Assembly: GCF_033568475.1 (NCBI RefSeq)
Contig: NC_133122.1
Location: forward strand, 150,798,861-150,862,860
Reading direction: 5' to 3'
DNA length: 64,000 nucleotides
Source: Henckelia pumila
Lineage: Eukaryota; Streptophyta; Magnoliopsida; Lamiales; Gesneriaceae
Shown here: positions 11,436-23,212 of the stretch, piece by piece
How positions within the stretch are numbered: the first letter of the stretch is position 1
How the letters are laid out: every line of letters starts with the position of its first letter
Position numbers and translations under genes: made by a program
Notes under the pieces: model-generated
Databases searched by the model: none
Told to the model about the DNA's origin: nothing
Seen by the model: only the letters and a program-made list of their open reading frames with translations

Positions 11436-11836
11436 GTATAGGCCCATTATGCATGCAGCCGAGTAGTTAGATTTTACATTATTTTTTCCAAGCAGATCAT
11501 AGCGTTACTCTTTAGCTAAATTTGCTTGCCAGAGTAGCTGTTCTCCTATTACATCCTGCAATACTTGTATAAATTAATCGAATGTAAGGGGAAGTATTTG
11601 AATAATAATTTAATCAAATGGAAGATTAGTATTTGAATGATAGCTTAGTTAGTTATATTGAAATATATATTTAAGATGGCTTGGTTTAATCGAACTTTTG
11701 GCCGTGGACAAATATTGTGGTTATTTCGAATTCTGCTGCATCAGACATCTCATATTACATGGGAGATGACAGATACTCTGAACAAGGAAAATTATCGGAA
11801 CTACATGCATCTGCAAATTTAACAGAGGAACATGTT
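11436..11836. other. convergent 3' intergenic region
   Basis: AT-rich spacer between the exonuclease stop and the probable end of DPE2. Near-consensus plant polyadenylation words (for example GAATAATAA near 11,599) could end the exonuclease transcript. No further gene was seen. Confidence 0.5.
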
Positions 11837-11842
11837 TTTATT
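11837..11842 (-). terminator. candidate poly(A) signal of DPE2
   Basis: AATAAA on the minus strand, about 120 bases after the DPE2 stop codon, a normal distance for a plant 3' UTR. Confidence 0.5.
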
Positions 11843-11960
11843 AGCTTGAATATTTTAAAAATTCTAAAGTAACACAAAGGGCGATCAATTAACAGCAAAT
11901 TCAGTCATCTAGTACTTCGTTCATGGAACTCTGTCGCTACTTTCGGTGATCGAGCTTCCA

Positions 11961-14900
11961 TCATACATTCACTGGATTATCAAACTGGATTTCTTCTTTC
12001 CGAGTTTCTGCAGTCTTCTGCAATGTATCTAGATGTGTCGATGATTTGTCCGGCTGTGATTCGTCGTCGTCCAAAGGAGGGCACGATCTTCCGCTCGCTT
12101 GGACAAGATTTTTTATGGTGGTTATATGTTCTTTATCCTTCAGCAAGGATTCTAATGTAACGTGAACTCCTGAAAAAAAATGAAACAACACGATAATAAC
12201 GTGAGTCGCTTTCTGCGAGAAAAGGAAAAACAGGGGGAGACATGGTGAGAGAATGAAACATACGGTATCTCCAGTAGTGTTTTGGGTTCGAAGGGTCGTT
12301 TATTGTTTCCTCTACGGCTGGCCGTGTCATGTATTCTTCTTTCAGTGCTAGCAAATCCTGCAAGAGTTTTATACTAATATTAGTTTGTGAAGAATCAAAG
12401 AATGCCAGGCGGTTTGAAAAAAATACTTATAACATAATTATAAGTATGACATCTCTATCGCCAAAATTCAAGCAAGCTATAGGATCGAACGATTGACACT
12501 CAACCCAGAAAGCAATTGACGGTAAACATGCCATTCAAATCTTTTACCATGGATAAAAGCCCAAAGGGCATCTTTTACAATGGGTCAATTGTTGCTATCC
12601 ATCACTGCCAACTCAAAATCACTTTAATGAAAAGCATGCATAGTAATCAGATAAAGTGAAACTTTGAAAGAAAACTGTGTTCTCGGTTTAAGAAAACATT
12701 GATTTTAGGACATGTACCCAGCAAATCCATTACTCGCAAGGTAATGTGCCAGCATGCTTAGCAGATGTGTCATTTGTTTCTTTGAAATATCATATTTAGA
12801 AATGCACACATGAAATAAACTGTAGATTGATTAATATACCTGAAGTGGGAAAATTGACCACATTGATGGCGCTTCAACATGCTGCCTCAATATGAAACGT
12901 GCGACCTCAGGAGTGCATTCATCGGGCGGCACCGAGTCAGTGCCTACAAAGGTCTTGAAATATCTGACTCGTCTTTCTTGATCTTCTTCCCACCAAGCAC
13001 GCATAGTGGAACAGTCGTGACACGATGGAGCACATACCTGACAGACTCCAAAAATTACTAATCAGGGCAATGAAAGAGAATGACACAAATTTGTATCGTG
13101 GTAGGTATAATATTTTACTGCCTCTTTTGTGATTAAAAAAACCTAAACTTACAATAGAGCATATGAGAGAACAGAATAAAGATTAAGAAATAACAAATTT
13201 ATGCTTCCAAACTTGGCTTAAGACACTTAAAAAAAATACAAAATAGAACGACCAAGACCAACTGCCCCGTAAATAACAAATCAAACATCTGCCAACTGTC
13301 AATGCCTGCTTGACATGCTCGAGTAGTCCTGGGAAAATTCTGGTCTTCCAAGATCTCACACATTCTCGCCCATTGACCAAGGAAATAAGGAATAAGCTAG
13401 AGAAATGACTAAAAATACAAAAATCTAAACATGTATGCTCATTAAACCAGTCGAGTAAACCAAATGGTGAACTGGCTGGTGAGTCGCCATCTTCCCTAAA
13501 AAATTTTGCGGTAAATGTTCAAGATTTAATTTCTTGCTCATAGAAAGAGACTTGTGGCTCTGCCACCAGCTACTACAAGATTCCTCTCCCTGGATATGAG
13601 TATAAATACAACAAATAGCATTCACGCCAGACAACTTGTTATCGAGGAACAAAGAAAAATGATTTGAAAAGGGCTGTTTTCCAAAATCTAGGTGCTGACC
13701 AGGTTACAGAAATTTTATAACATAGCATAACAATTCAGGAAATACTCAAACTCAAAAGAATTCGCTAAACTATTTTATTGGATTACGTCAAAAAAATATC
13801 AAACCACCATTACCGTCATATAACTGTACTGAGAAGGAATACCAAACTCGAGACCAGATTCAGCGGGCATACGTTGAATGCGTAATCCAATTAAACCAAG
13901 TTCTTGCATCACCTAGATCAAAGTTGTCCAAACACAATTTTCACTTTAGAATTTAATGTAACATGACTTAAATACGAGAAAAAGGTGACAGATTTGAAGT
14001 ATGAATTTCTATGGAGAAGTTTATATAAAATTTACCGGCTGAACACAAGAAGGGACCATCCCAAGGTCTTCTCCACAAGCCAACATTGCTGATGAGATCA
14101 AGAGAACAGGCAACGTCTTAAGTGCATTCTGACGCCAGAGAGTTTCTTGGCGATGGAAATAATAATCATAATATAGTCTTCTCATTACATTTTTGCTGCA
14201 TAATTAGATGGCCGTAAGAAATGGTCAAATGTGAAGCAAAATCCAAATCAGATAAAAGATTGATGATGAAAGAATGGTGATATTTAATAGGGTTACTCAT
14301 ACCCCATCACCACAATACATCGTTCAATTTCACAACAAAAAGGAGTTCATGCGTTGCTGGAATAATATGACATAGAGGGTACCTGTGCTCATCTAAATCA
14401 CTGAAGCTAGATGTGTCCTCAAGGTTGAAGCGTGGGTAAAACTTTTTTGAATCTTCTGGATCTCTAATGAGGACAATATTCTATCAAGGAGAAAAATAAA
14501 CATGAACTAGAAAAAAATGTTATAGGGCGACAAATACAATAGTAATCTTAACTTTCTGAATATCGTGTAAAAGTAAATTCGGAGTATCTGAGATTAGAAG
14601 TAAATAAGGTCTCAGATGTCTTGGAACTAATTAAATTATTTTGTCATCACCATGGATTACAAAACTAATATGTATGTGTGTGTGTATAATATATATACAT
14701 ATAGAAATTTTCAGCTGCCCAACCAATGATGTCCAACTCATCCCCGACAACTAAAACTTGATAGTGGGTTTTAGTGATACGATTTTTTTTTAAAAAAAAC
14801 AACTAAAACCCGGTAGTGCCCACCAACAGTGTCAACCTCTATGCCTACCATGTATAAAACACTCAACTATTGCACATGATGGGCACAGAGGTTGGCACGG

Positions 14901-17900
14901 TTGGTGGGCAGCATAGCAAAACTCTCTCTCTATATATATATATATATAATTTTGATCACCTGCACCCTAGGGGTGCAGGATTTTTCGTGTGCAACCACTA
15001 AAACCGGGTTTTAGTGAAAAAAAAAAAAACTAAAACCCGGTACCGGGTTTTAGTGGTCGAACACGAAAAATCGTGCACCCTAGGGTGCAGGTGATCATTA
15101 CTGTGTATAATATATATATATATATAGTGTGTTTACACTTGCCTGCAGAAGATCAAAGAGGCTGCGTCGCAGTTTCTCCTCGCTCTCCAACAACATGGAG
15201 TTTTCCAACCAAGACTGCAGCTTAGATGCAACTTTCTTTTCAGTATTGCATTCTTCTTTGAACTACATTGATCACAGATTAAAAACTTTAATAAGTTGAC
15301 AGACAAAAAACTCAGATTTCCCCAATTTAAATTTTTTGTTTCTTGCTTTGAATACTTGTTTGAGCCTGTAACTTAATACAAGAACAATTACTAATTCCAG
15401 CCATAAGAAACAAGCATTTCCATAAAGATGCTGAAAATTATCTGTCAAGAGCAAAGACTAACCTTTAATTTGCAGGTAACTAAAATAGTTCAATATCATG
15501 CTAAATTCATCAGTCTCCATAATTTCAACTTTTTGGCTGACCGAAAAAGTTTGTAGAGTAAAAGTTGAAGAATCAAAATATTGATATTTTATACCACAAA
15601 ACAGCTTGGTTGGCTAATAAAAAACTAGATATACACTGTATATGCCAATACATGGAACATCAAAAGATAATTTTCATATTGAACATCTAACTACATAGGA
15701 CGTGCACACACACACACACACACATATTTATACTTTCCTTAGCTAAGAAATTATGGCATTTCCTATATGAATGCCACATATATTAGTTTGACTTTATAAG
15801 CATAGCTATAAATATTGTTTATTTTATCCGAGAAGGGTCACATAACATCAGAAATTAACAAATATCTTACATTTCTTTAACAATATATATTACCTCGTAA
15901 TGATCTTTCTGATATTCATCCAGAAAGTTGGAAGCTATCATAGCCCAGGAAGCTCCAAACTTGTCCTGAAATATTAACTGAGCATTGATAATTTGGAATA
16001 TGTAAATAATTTAGGAAATACGGATATTCTGTTATTTTCTCTCATTTGTTTCCTGAAATTAGCAGATAATTGTATATCCATACAACTTTTTTGTATCTCA
16101 ATTATTCATCCAAGAAAGTAATAGAGAACCACAGTAGAGTTTTTCATCTGCCTCTACGTCATGTACTTCCTTGAGTCGGCGCACACTGAGGCAAGGAAAC
16201 CCAAAATGAAAGAAGTGGTAATGATAAACTAGGCACCTGTAACAATTTTTGCCTAATATACGGTTGGCTTAAACGATTGAAGTCCCATATCCCTTCCTGT
16301 TCAAGTTCTTCCTGAGAAAAGGTAGCAAATCACAAATGGTGCATACGAACAGAAGTTCTTGAGCGAGTAAATTCAGAATGGCTCCACTTAAATAGCAATT
16401 TATAAGCGTTTTTTCTTTAAAGGGAAAAAATTTTATACTTGGAATGAGAGGCAAAAATATAAATTTAATTTTTAAACAGAAGTTATATAAACCACATTTT
16501 CTAAATTCTTGATTTAATGTTTTTTTAAAATGTTTTTAAATGAAAATCCAATTGATTATTTCAAAAACTATGCATATTTTTTAAAAGCTCCTTCACCCAA
16601 ACGCACTTCAACCCTTAATAAACCTGAAACAAAGAACAAGGCAATCAAGGCGCCTACCTGGCTCAATGCAATAGATGGTCGGAATTTTCCACAGAGGCCA
16701 GTCATTGCATGATCCGGAAGCTCCCAGATTCTAAAAAATCCTAATATATGGTCAATCCTGTATGCCGTAAAGTACTTCGACATCTGTCAAAACACAACGC
16801 AGCTTGCTACTTGAAAATGATATCACATCAATGAAGGACATAGTAACTTTAAAAAGAGAAACCAAAGAAACGAGGCAAAGTAACAAAATAGTTTGATCAG
16901 GAACCTGTGTTAAACGAGCACGCCACCATGCATAATTGTCCTTGGACATTTCTTCCCAGTTATAAGTAGGGAAACCCCAGTTTTGCCCGTTTTTATCAAA
17001 ATAATCGGGAGGAGCACCTGTTGAGGTGTTCATACGAAAAAGATTTGGATACACCCATGTATCCACACTATTCCGGTCAACTCCTATAGGGAGGTCTCCT
17101 TTTAAGACAACTCCTTTCTTTCTCGCATACTCCGAAGATTCAGACAACTGCTCTTTAGCGAAAGTAAACATGATTAAAAAGTGTTTCAAGTTTTACTAAG
17201 AAATACCAATCAAAGGGAAACTGTCAGAAGCTAAAACTCATAACTTACTTGCTTATGTAAATGAAACTGGATATAGTAATGGAAAGAGATTATATCATAG
17301 CACAAGCTGTCTTTCTGAATAAGTTTCTCGAGCTGAAAACATACAGATGTGATTGATAATGAAGGATGCCAGAGCAAGGACAAGTTTAGAATTTGGGATG
17401 AAGTTTCTTAGCCTATTTTTTTAATAGCTCAGGAACGAGAGTGCGGAGAAAACAAATTCAATTATCCAGTCACCTTATCCTTCGAAAAAAGAGAAAAACG
17501 ACCCCACTGGCTATGATCTGATGTTTCAAAGAAGTCTCGTAGAAAACAGAAGGCTGCATACGGTTTTAACCAATCCTGAGATAAAAACAAATATGTCACC
17601 AGGGACATCTAAGAGGTCTTGAATTCCAACACTATAAACTAAAAAAATTATTCGAATTCCAAGATAATGTGACCTGGTTTTCAGAAAAGAAGTTCCGGTA
17701 TGCAGTTGAACTAAATGTGATATCTCTATCTTGAGAATATATTTTCTTGGCAATAGAAAGCTTTGCAGCCATTGTAGCCTCGTAGTCCACATGCTGCCAA
17801 AAAGAAAATGCAACAATTAGAAAATTCACATTTTAAACAGTGATTGATATCGATATCTGTGCAGAGAGATGTGAAAGAATACAGATACATTTTCTGCGCA

Positions 17901-20016
17901 TCAAGCAGAGTTTTCAACAAGAAAGAGAGCAGAAAATATTTCATTGCATAGAAAGTAAATACCTTCCCATCAAGCTGTTCCCTGGCCTGCTGAATCTCAT
18001 GCTGTAAAGAGAGACAGATAGTGTAAGAATATCGACCTTAATGCAAGTCATTTACACAATCAACAAGGGCAGAAAACCAAACCTTGACATCTGCAGAAAT
18101 ATTTTCGGTGAGAGCCTGGACTCTCAGATATAAAGGATGCAAAGCAAATACTGATAGAGAGCTGCATGTCACATGAAAGTGAGCTTATTATCAACAGGTA
18201 AGCCTGTATAGCCATTCTTTTTCCATTACTGTACTTACCATCATGTCTATATAATCCGAATAAAAATTGAACGCATTCTTTCACAAATTTTCTTGCTTTT
18301 CAGTGAACAAAATTTGAAATAATTATGTTAATCCAATTGAATATTGTTATTCATTTACCTGTAAGGATATGAGTCCCACCACATTCCGTGTACAGACGTA
18401 TCATTGATAGGTAGCAGCTGAACCAAGTGAAAGCCCGATTCAACCGCCCAGTCTACTAGTAGTTTCAAATCGAGAAACTCTCCAACTCCCAAATCAGCCT
18501 CGGATCTGACAGAGAACATAGGGATGGCAACACCAGCACCTCTCCAAGGCATTTCCTGACGGCACAAACCAACATCTAAATATCAAGAAAGTGAGAAATA
18601 ATTGAATATATAGAAATTAATATCTTAAAATGTCTTACTCGCATAAAGCCATCGGATAAGACAATGTACTTTGGTTGACTAGTTGAGAAGTCGACAAAGA
18701 GCTCCCTGTTTGAGCCAATTTCTAAACCAAAGTTTCTAGCTTTGCCATATTTACAATATCTGTATGTAAAAAATCGTTAAGGAAGAAGAAAGATACAGAC
18801 ACACAAAATCCAATCTTTTCACGGCATGTGAGTCATCATGCCAACAGAAAAGCACCTAAGCCTAAAGGATATTGTACAGGAAAGTCATCCTTATGCATTA
18901 GTGACTCAGCTTGCCAAACTGATTCACCGGCATAACTGAGTTTAAGTCCATCTTGAATCTTCCATTTCCCCAGCTTTAAAGAACTACCGATCACGTAAAT
19001 CTACAAAAATTTATAAAGAAACATTAGTGAGTCAATCTTGAAAGAAAACACATTACTTCTGATGAATTGCTGAGCCTGTTGGCATAAGAGATCATACCTC
19101 TGTGTCTTTCTCAATTTTCGGGCAGCAAATTCTGAATTGCACGATAACTACATCTGTGAATCACATTCATTTGCAAATAAGCCTCCAGATGTCACGTGAA
19201 GGTGTTTAAAAACATATATTTGATCATTATCAGGAAAATCACCTTCCCCAGTCGACAGTTTCTCAATTTCCCCATGGGGTCTCTCAGCTTCTGGATTCCA
19301 ACTTCTTCTAAATATGACATCTTTAAATGCACTTCTCAAAGGGAGATCATCAGAACCAGTCTGCTCTTATTGTCCAACAAAAATACCAGCTTCTGATTAG
19401 GAATCAGAAAAATTTGCAGCCAATGACAAATCCGATAATCAGCTATTCAATTTCACCACAGCTCATTAGATCAAAAGAGCAGAGAAATCAAAAGAATACT
19501 AGGCAATCATGTGTAGTAAGACTGTAAGAGAGTGAAATAAATAGCCAAAATAGATCAAGCAGGATTGCAGGAATGCATGCACAAGAAACACAAGCGAGCA
19601 AAAGTATAAATTCTGTTGCATGTTGCGAAATGAAAAAAACCAACAGAAGGGGAAAGAAGCACCTGCCAAAGATCATGAAGCTCTACCAACTCCCCATTCT
19701 GAATGCCATTCGGCAAGAGCAGTTTTCTTTTCTTTCCAGCCTCCCATCTCAAAACGTTCCTCTCATCATCCACCACATAATATCTGTACTCGCAAGCAAA
19801 CTTGGCCGAAACAGAGAGACAGCCAGACCATATAAGCTCATCCCCTTGGTGAGAAGGGCTTAACAAAAGACCTTTCTTCACGCTCCACGAGCCAAGCACA
19901 GGTTCAGAGCCACAAACCAGAAGATGCTGGCCCCAGTGAGTATAATAGGGTATTCGAAAGCTCAGAGTTACCGAACTCGATTTGTTGCTCCCATGAAACA
20001 ACTCCCGGTTCACCAT
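11961..20016 (-). CDS. DPE2: 4-alpha-glucanotransferase DPE2 (disproportionating enzyme 2), 22 coding exons
   Basis: The cytosolic glucanotransferase that takes maltose exported from chloroplasts during starch breakdown, releases one glucose and passes the other to a soluble glucan. The predicted product is 965 residues, close to the roughly 955 of the Arabidopsis protein. N-terminal tandem CBM20 starch-binding domains (about 12-118 and 130-245) precede a GH77 catalytic domain split by the insertion typical of DPE2. Active-site residues by family comparison are Asp560 in YRIDHILGFF (nucleophile), Glu755 in CGEDLG (acid/base) and Asp807 in SCHD; GDLPIGVDR lies near 485-493. The start ATG at 20,016 opens the first CBM20 and there is no transit peptide, as expected for a cytosolic enzyme. 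Every exon joins in frame, so the gene looks intact. Exon coordinates are in the next entry. Confidence 0.95.
14706..14922. mobile_element. fold-back MITE in DPE2 intron 16 (first)
   Basis: The outer arms (14,706-14,735 and 14,887-14,922) are imperfect inverse copies built on GCTGCCCAACCAA versus GCTGCCCACCAACC. An inner inverted pair (about 14,818-14,847 with 14,878-14,909, core CACCAAC and GAGGTTG) adds a second stem. An A/T-run centre lies near 14,785-14,800. It is non-coding, with no clear target duplication. Confidence 0.6.
14953..15097. mobile_element. fold-back MITE in DPE2 intron 16 (second)
   Basis: 145 bp that is almost entirely an inverted repeat: TGATCACCTGCACCCTAGGG at the left returns inverted at the right end, followed on both arms by GATTTTTCGTGT and CCACTAAAAC. 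The arms are about 65 bases with a small A-rich loop, and the element is embedded between (TA)n tracts, compatible with a TA-type target. The RNA would be a long hairpin. Confidence 0.8.
18766..18872 (-). other. DPE2: U12-type AT-AC intron 4 of DPE2
   Basis: A 107-base intron whose donor is ATATCCTTTA, the AT-AC minor-spliceosome consensus, and whose 3' end is AC. The branch-point motif TTCCTTAACG (18,784-18,775) matches the U12 consensus exactly and its branch adenosine lies about 11 bases before the acceptor, the required short spacing. Joining GTACA to ATACAG restores the conserved CBM20 reading (VQYRYCKYG). No GT or GC donor nearby gives an open frame in the correct phase. It is cut by the minor spliceosome, which depends on U11/U12 and U4atac/U6atac. 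Confidence 0.93.
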
Positions 20017-20043
20017 TTTTCAAGAGTTAGGATTATTCAGAGT

Positions 20044-20762
20044 CTAGTAAAGTAAAATGTCGACAGTAAGATTCAATAAAATATGACATCAACGAGAAAA
20101 GTATATATAAAACGTGGGGAGCATAATTCGGAAATTTCAGATATCCGCATTTCTCAGTAGAATCACTACATAAAGTTGAAAGAAAAAAACCTCGATTAGC
20201 GTGCCGGGGCACAAACTCTTCTAATAACCTCAATAGAATCACGACATAAAGGTAGGGAAAAAAGCCAATATTTTGCCACGTAAAGCCATTCTACTGCAAC
20301 AGCAAACGGCTATCTTTTGCACCAGCAAACATGCATAATCTTAAACGAAAGAAAGAACAAAACGAAAGTTCAAAAAAAGAAAATAAAATAAAGAAAGAAA
20401 GAACAAAACAAATACTAATTACTAGTTACCAAAATCTTGAAATCTTCAAAAAAGGAAAAAAATGTTTTTTTTTTACAAAAGAACATAAGTACATAACCCC
20501 TATTCAACACTCAGAGATTCGCATTTTCCCAGAACCTACAAAGTCGAATTTTAAGCAAAAGGAACTCGAGAGAAATGTGGGGAGTGAACCCCACAAAACT
20601 CAACCAAAACAATTGGGAAAAAAAAAACTCAAAATTGCTCAAATCAAATCGCAATAAAAATGCACTACAACGCTAATTTCATCGAGGCACATAAAAAGCA
20701 AAATGACGACTAAATAAACAGTTTCAACAAGTTAATTGGCCTACATAATTTCAAGACTGTAC
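20044..20762 (-). other. DPE2: probable 5' UTR intron of DPE2
   Basis: Upstream of the ATG on the minus strand a good acceptor (TTTACTTTACTAG, ending at 20,044) and a good donor (GAAAG|GTACAG, starting at 20,762) enclose 719 AT-rich bases without a gene. Splicing would leave a 26-base leader before the ATG. A 5' UTR intron is common in plant genes but is inferred here from splice motifs alone. Confidence 0.45.
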
Positions 20763-20914
20763 CTTTCCTCGCAAATCTCCAAGAATCCAACCCAATGAAA
20801 TTGAGCTGAATACAGAATATACTCAAGAAACCGCAAAATGGGTCATTCTATTTCAACTTCAAAGTGAAGGTGGGGTTATAAATGATCCCTAAAATGAATC
20901 ACGAGTCACGACAC

Positions 20915-20939
20915 AAAAAAAAAAAAAAAAAAAAAAAAA
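20915..20939. repeat. (A)25 homopolymer
   Basis: Twenty-five adenines on the plus strand, poly(T) upstream of DPE2 on its own strand. It could be a poly(dA:dT) element in the promoter or the relic of a retroposed tail; no element body was recognised beside it. Confidence 0.8.
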
Positions 20940-21762
20940 GTAGGAGATATTTTGCCTCGTGAAGCAATTCTCATCCGCCTACGTACACTGGGGACTATAC
21001 TCTGAACTTTCTCTCTCAATTGCCCACACTCGCACATTCTACAGTTTTATTTTTATACTATTATTATTATTTGAAAAAGGGGGAAAATATATTTTTTATT
21101 TCAAGAAATGCACGTGTTCTGCTGAGGTTTTGCGAGTCAATTCTTTTGCAGGGTGGAAGTATTTATATTTTATTTTATGGTACCAAAATATGTTTTTATA
21201 ATATATATTATAAAATATATATTTAAGTAAAATAAATACTATATTCATATATAAGATTAAAATATTTATTTCATTTTACGAAAGTTCCGATTTTTTATTT
21301 TAACTAGTGACTTTTTTTAAGTGTTGTGTGTTTGTAGAATCGTTTTTATAATATATTTGATATATTCGATTTATATTAAATACGGATAATATTTGATGAT
21401 AAAAAAATATGATTATTTAAATTGGGTCATATTATAATTGTAAAAATTAATAAAAACTAAATTATAATTTGAAATAATGAATTAAGAAATAAAAGACAAA
21501 GAGATTAAAATTTTTATAATTTAAAACGATGAACTAAAAAAACAATACAAAATCAAACCATCACATCGAATTTTGTTTCTCTTACTCTTAAATTTAATAA
21601 ATAGAAATGAATTGGGTAAAATTTTCGTTATTTGCTTAATATGTATGTATGTATGTAGCATAAAATAATTTATATTGAATGGATGTTTGCAGCATACTGC
21701 ATATAGATGTCAGCATTGAAGCATGTGCCTAGATTATCTCAATTAAAATATAAATTTAAAAA

Positions 21763-21857
21763 ATAACAAGAAAAGGACGAGTATTTACCAGTTTCACTCG
21801 TTTAATTTATATAACAAGAAAAAGACGAGTATTTGCAAGTTTCACTCGTTCGTGGTT
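21763..21857. repeat. 48-bp tandem duplication
   Basis: ATAACAAGAAAAGGACGAGT at 21,763 recurs with one change at 21,811, and the following TTTCACTCGTT is also repeated. Two copies only. Confidence 0.85.
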
Positions 21858-22750
21858 ATATTTAATTTAGAGTTTTAATGATTTTTAATAAATTTTTTAA
21901 AATGATAGAATTTTATGGAGTTGATGAATTTTTATTGATTTTTATAGAATCTCACAGATTTATAAACAGACTTTCATTGATTCATTGTATATTTTTCACA
22001 AATTTATAGAGTTTTTAAACTTTTCATATAATTACATGCATTGGTATCTTTAATATATCTTATATTTTTTCGTTTATTTCTTTGAAATAATAATTAATTG
22101 ACATAAATAATAACTTTAATTTGAAATAAATTTTTTTTAATTTATTGATAAAAATGAATTTCGTTTATTTTAAATTTATATATATATATTAATGTAACAA
22201 AATTAAAAAATTAAAAAATTTTGAGGTCGTTTAAAGTTAATTTTTTTAACTTATAAATTATTTTATCAATTATACTATAAAAATTTATCTGCCAATTTTT
22301 ATTTTTTATCGTGTTTGTTATGCGACTATTCAAATATTTGAATTAAGTCGTGTCATAATTTTTTCAAATCATATATTATTATTATTATTAAACAATTATT
22401 GGTATAAATCATAAATTAAAAAGCACAAAATAATTCAAAATTTTCAAATTTTTGAACGAAATATTTTTTATTTTGATTTCAAACTATCCCAAAAATTTTA
22501 AAAAAAAGAACGAAAAAATACATAAAGATAAATATACATATATATATTCTATTATATTACGTGTGAGGCTACACTAAGCTGGTACGTTGGTGTGACCTAT
22601 TTGTTTTTAATTTTTTTTTTACAATTTTTTTTGTTGCAATGATTTATTTATTTTTATTTTCTAAAATTATTTAATAAAAAACGGACTATACATGAACATA
22701 AATGTGTACGCAAAAATATATTGTATAAGCACGCAATGCGTGTAATTCGG

Positions 22751-22751
<1 letters not shown>

Positions 22752-22787
<36 letters not shown>
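22752..22787. repeat. (TA)n microsatellite
   Basis: About 18 TA dinucleotides followed by a short GA-rich stretch. Confidence 0.95.
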
Positions 22788-22792
<5 letters not shown>

Positions 22793-23189
22793 GGTGAGAT
22801 GGATTTTGAATATGCGAGAGGGTGAGACAGACATAAAATGTGAGAAAGAGAGAGGGTTAAATTTTAAAAATTCATTCAAATAATTGTGTTAGACCAAAGA
22901 TATTTTTTTACAAAATATAGTTTTACCTTAAACATTAATATTTGTATATCAATGAATTTCATGGAATTATTAAAAGTTCATTGATATTTTGAGTAACACT
23001 AGACTTGTGTATAATTTTGAAAAATCAAAGTTGAATATCACTTACTTTTAAAACTCTAAAACAGTTTATTTTGAATATCACTAGATTTCTATAGAGTATT
23101 TAAAAGTCATGATTGAATAACACTAGACTTTTAAAATCCACAAAAGTAATTAAATGTCATCAATTCTCCTCCATTGAATACACCCCTAG

Positions 23190-23212
23190 TGTGTGTGTGT
23201 GTGCGCGCGCTT
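23190..23212. repeat. (TG)n(CG)n tract
   Basis: Alternating purine-pyrimidine run of TG then CG dinucleotides, of the kind that can adopt Z-DNA. It is short. Confidence 0.8.

Larger units (their letters stand above)
14481..15142 (-). other. DPE2: GC-AG intron 16 of DPE2
   Basis: The 5' splice site reads CAG|GCAAGT on the minus strand: GC replaces GT, but every other donor position is near consensus, as usual for GC-AG introns of the major spliceosome. The acceptor is TTGATAG|AAT. Reading phase 0 is preserved on both sides. The intron contains two fold-back elements and dinucleotide tracts. Confidence 0.85.
11961..20016 (-). other. DPE2: DPE2 exon map (coding exons 1-22)
   Basis: Exons read on the minus strand: 1 19663-20016; 2 19243-19360; 3 19098-19153; 4 18873-19000; 5 18639-18765; 6 18359-18555; 7 18083-18161; 8 17963-18001; 9 17674-17793; 10 17474-17575; 11 17249-17332; 12 16905-17147; 13 16658-16783; 14 16237-16311; 15 15894-15965; 16 15143-15262; 17 14383-14480; 18 14036-14195; 19 13814-13912; 20 12840-13037; 21 12264-12357; 22 11961-12169. 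The lengths sum to 2898 bases, exactly 966 codons with stop, and phases agree at every junction. All introns are GT-AG except intron 4 (AT-AC) and intron 16 (GC-AG). Boundaries were placed by splice consensus plus continuity with the protein family, not by transcripts. Confidence 0.88.

Noticed and set aside
18840..18872. A GT donor at about 18,855 for DPE2 exon 4
   Set aside because: It would add PLGLG-like residues and leave exon 5 in the wrong phase; the AT-AC junction restores the conserved reading.
22900..23190. A MITE ending ATTGAATACACCCCTAGTG
   Set aside because: Only one plausible end was found and no target duplication; described as intergenic sequence.
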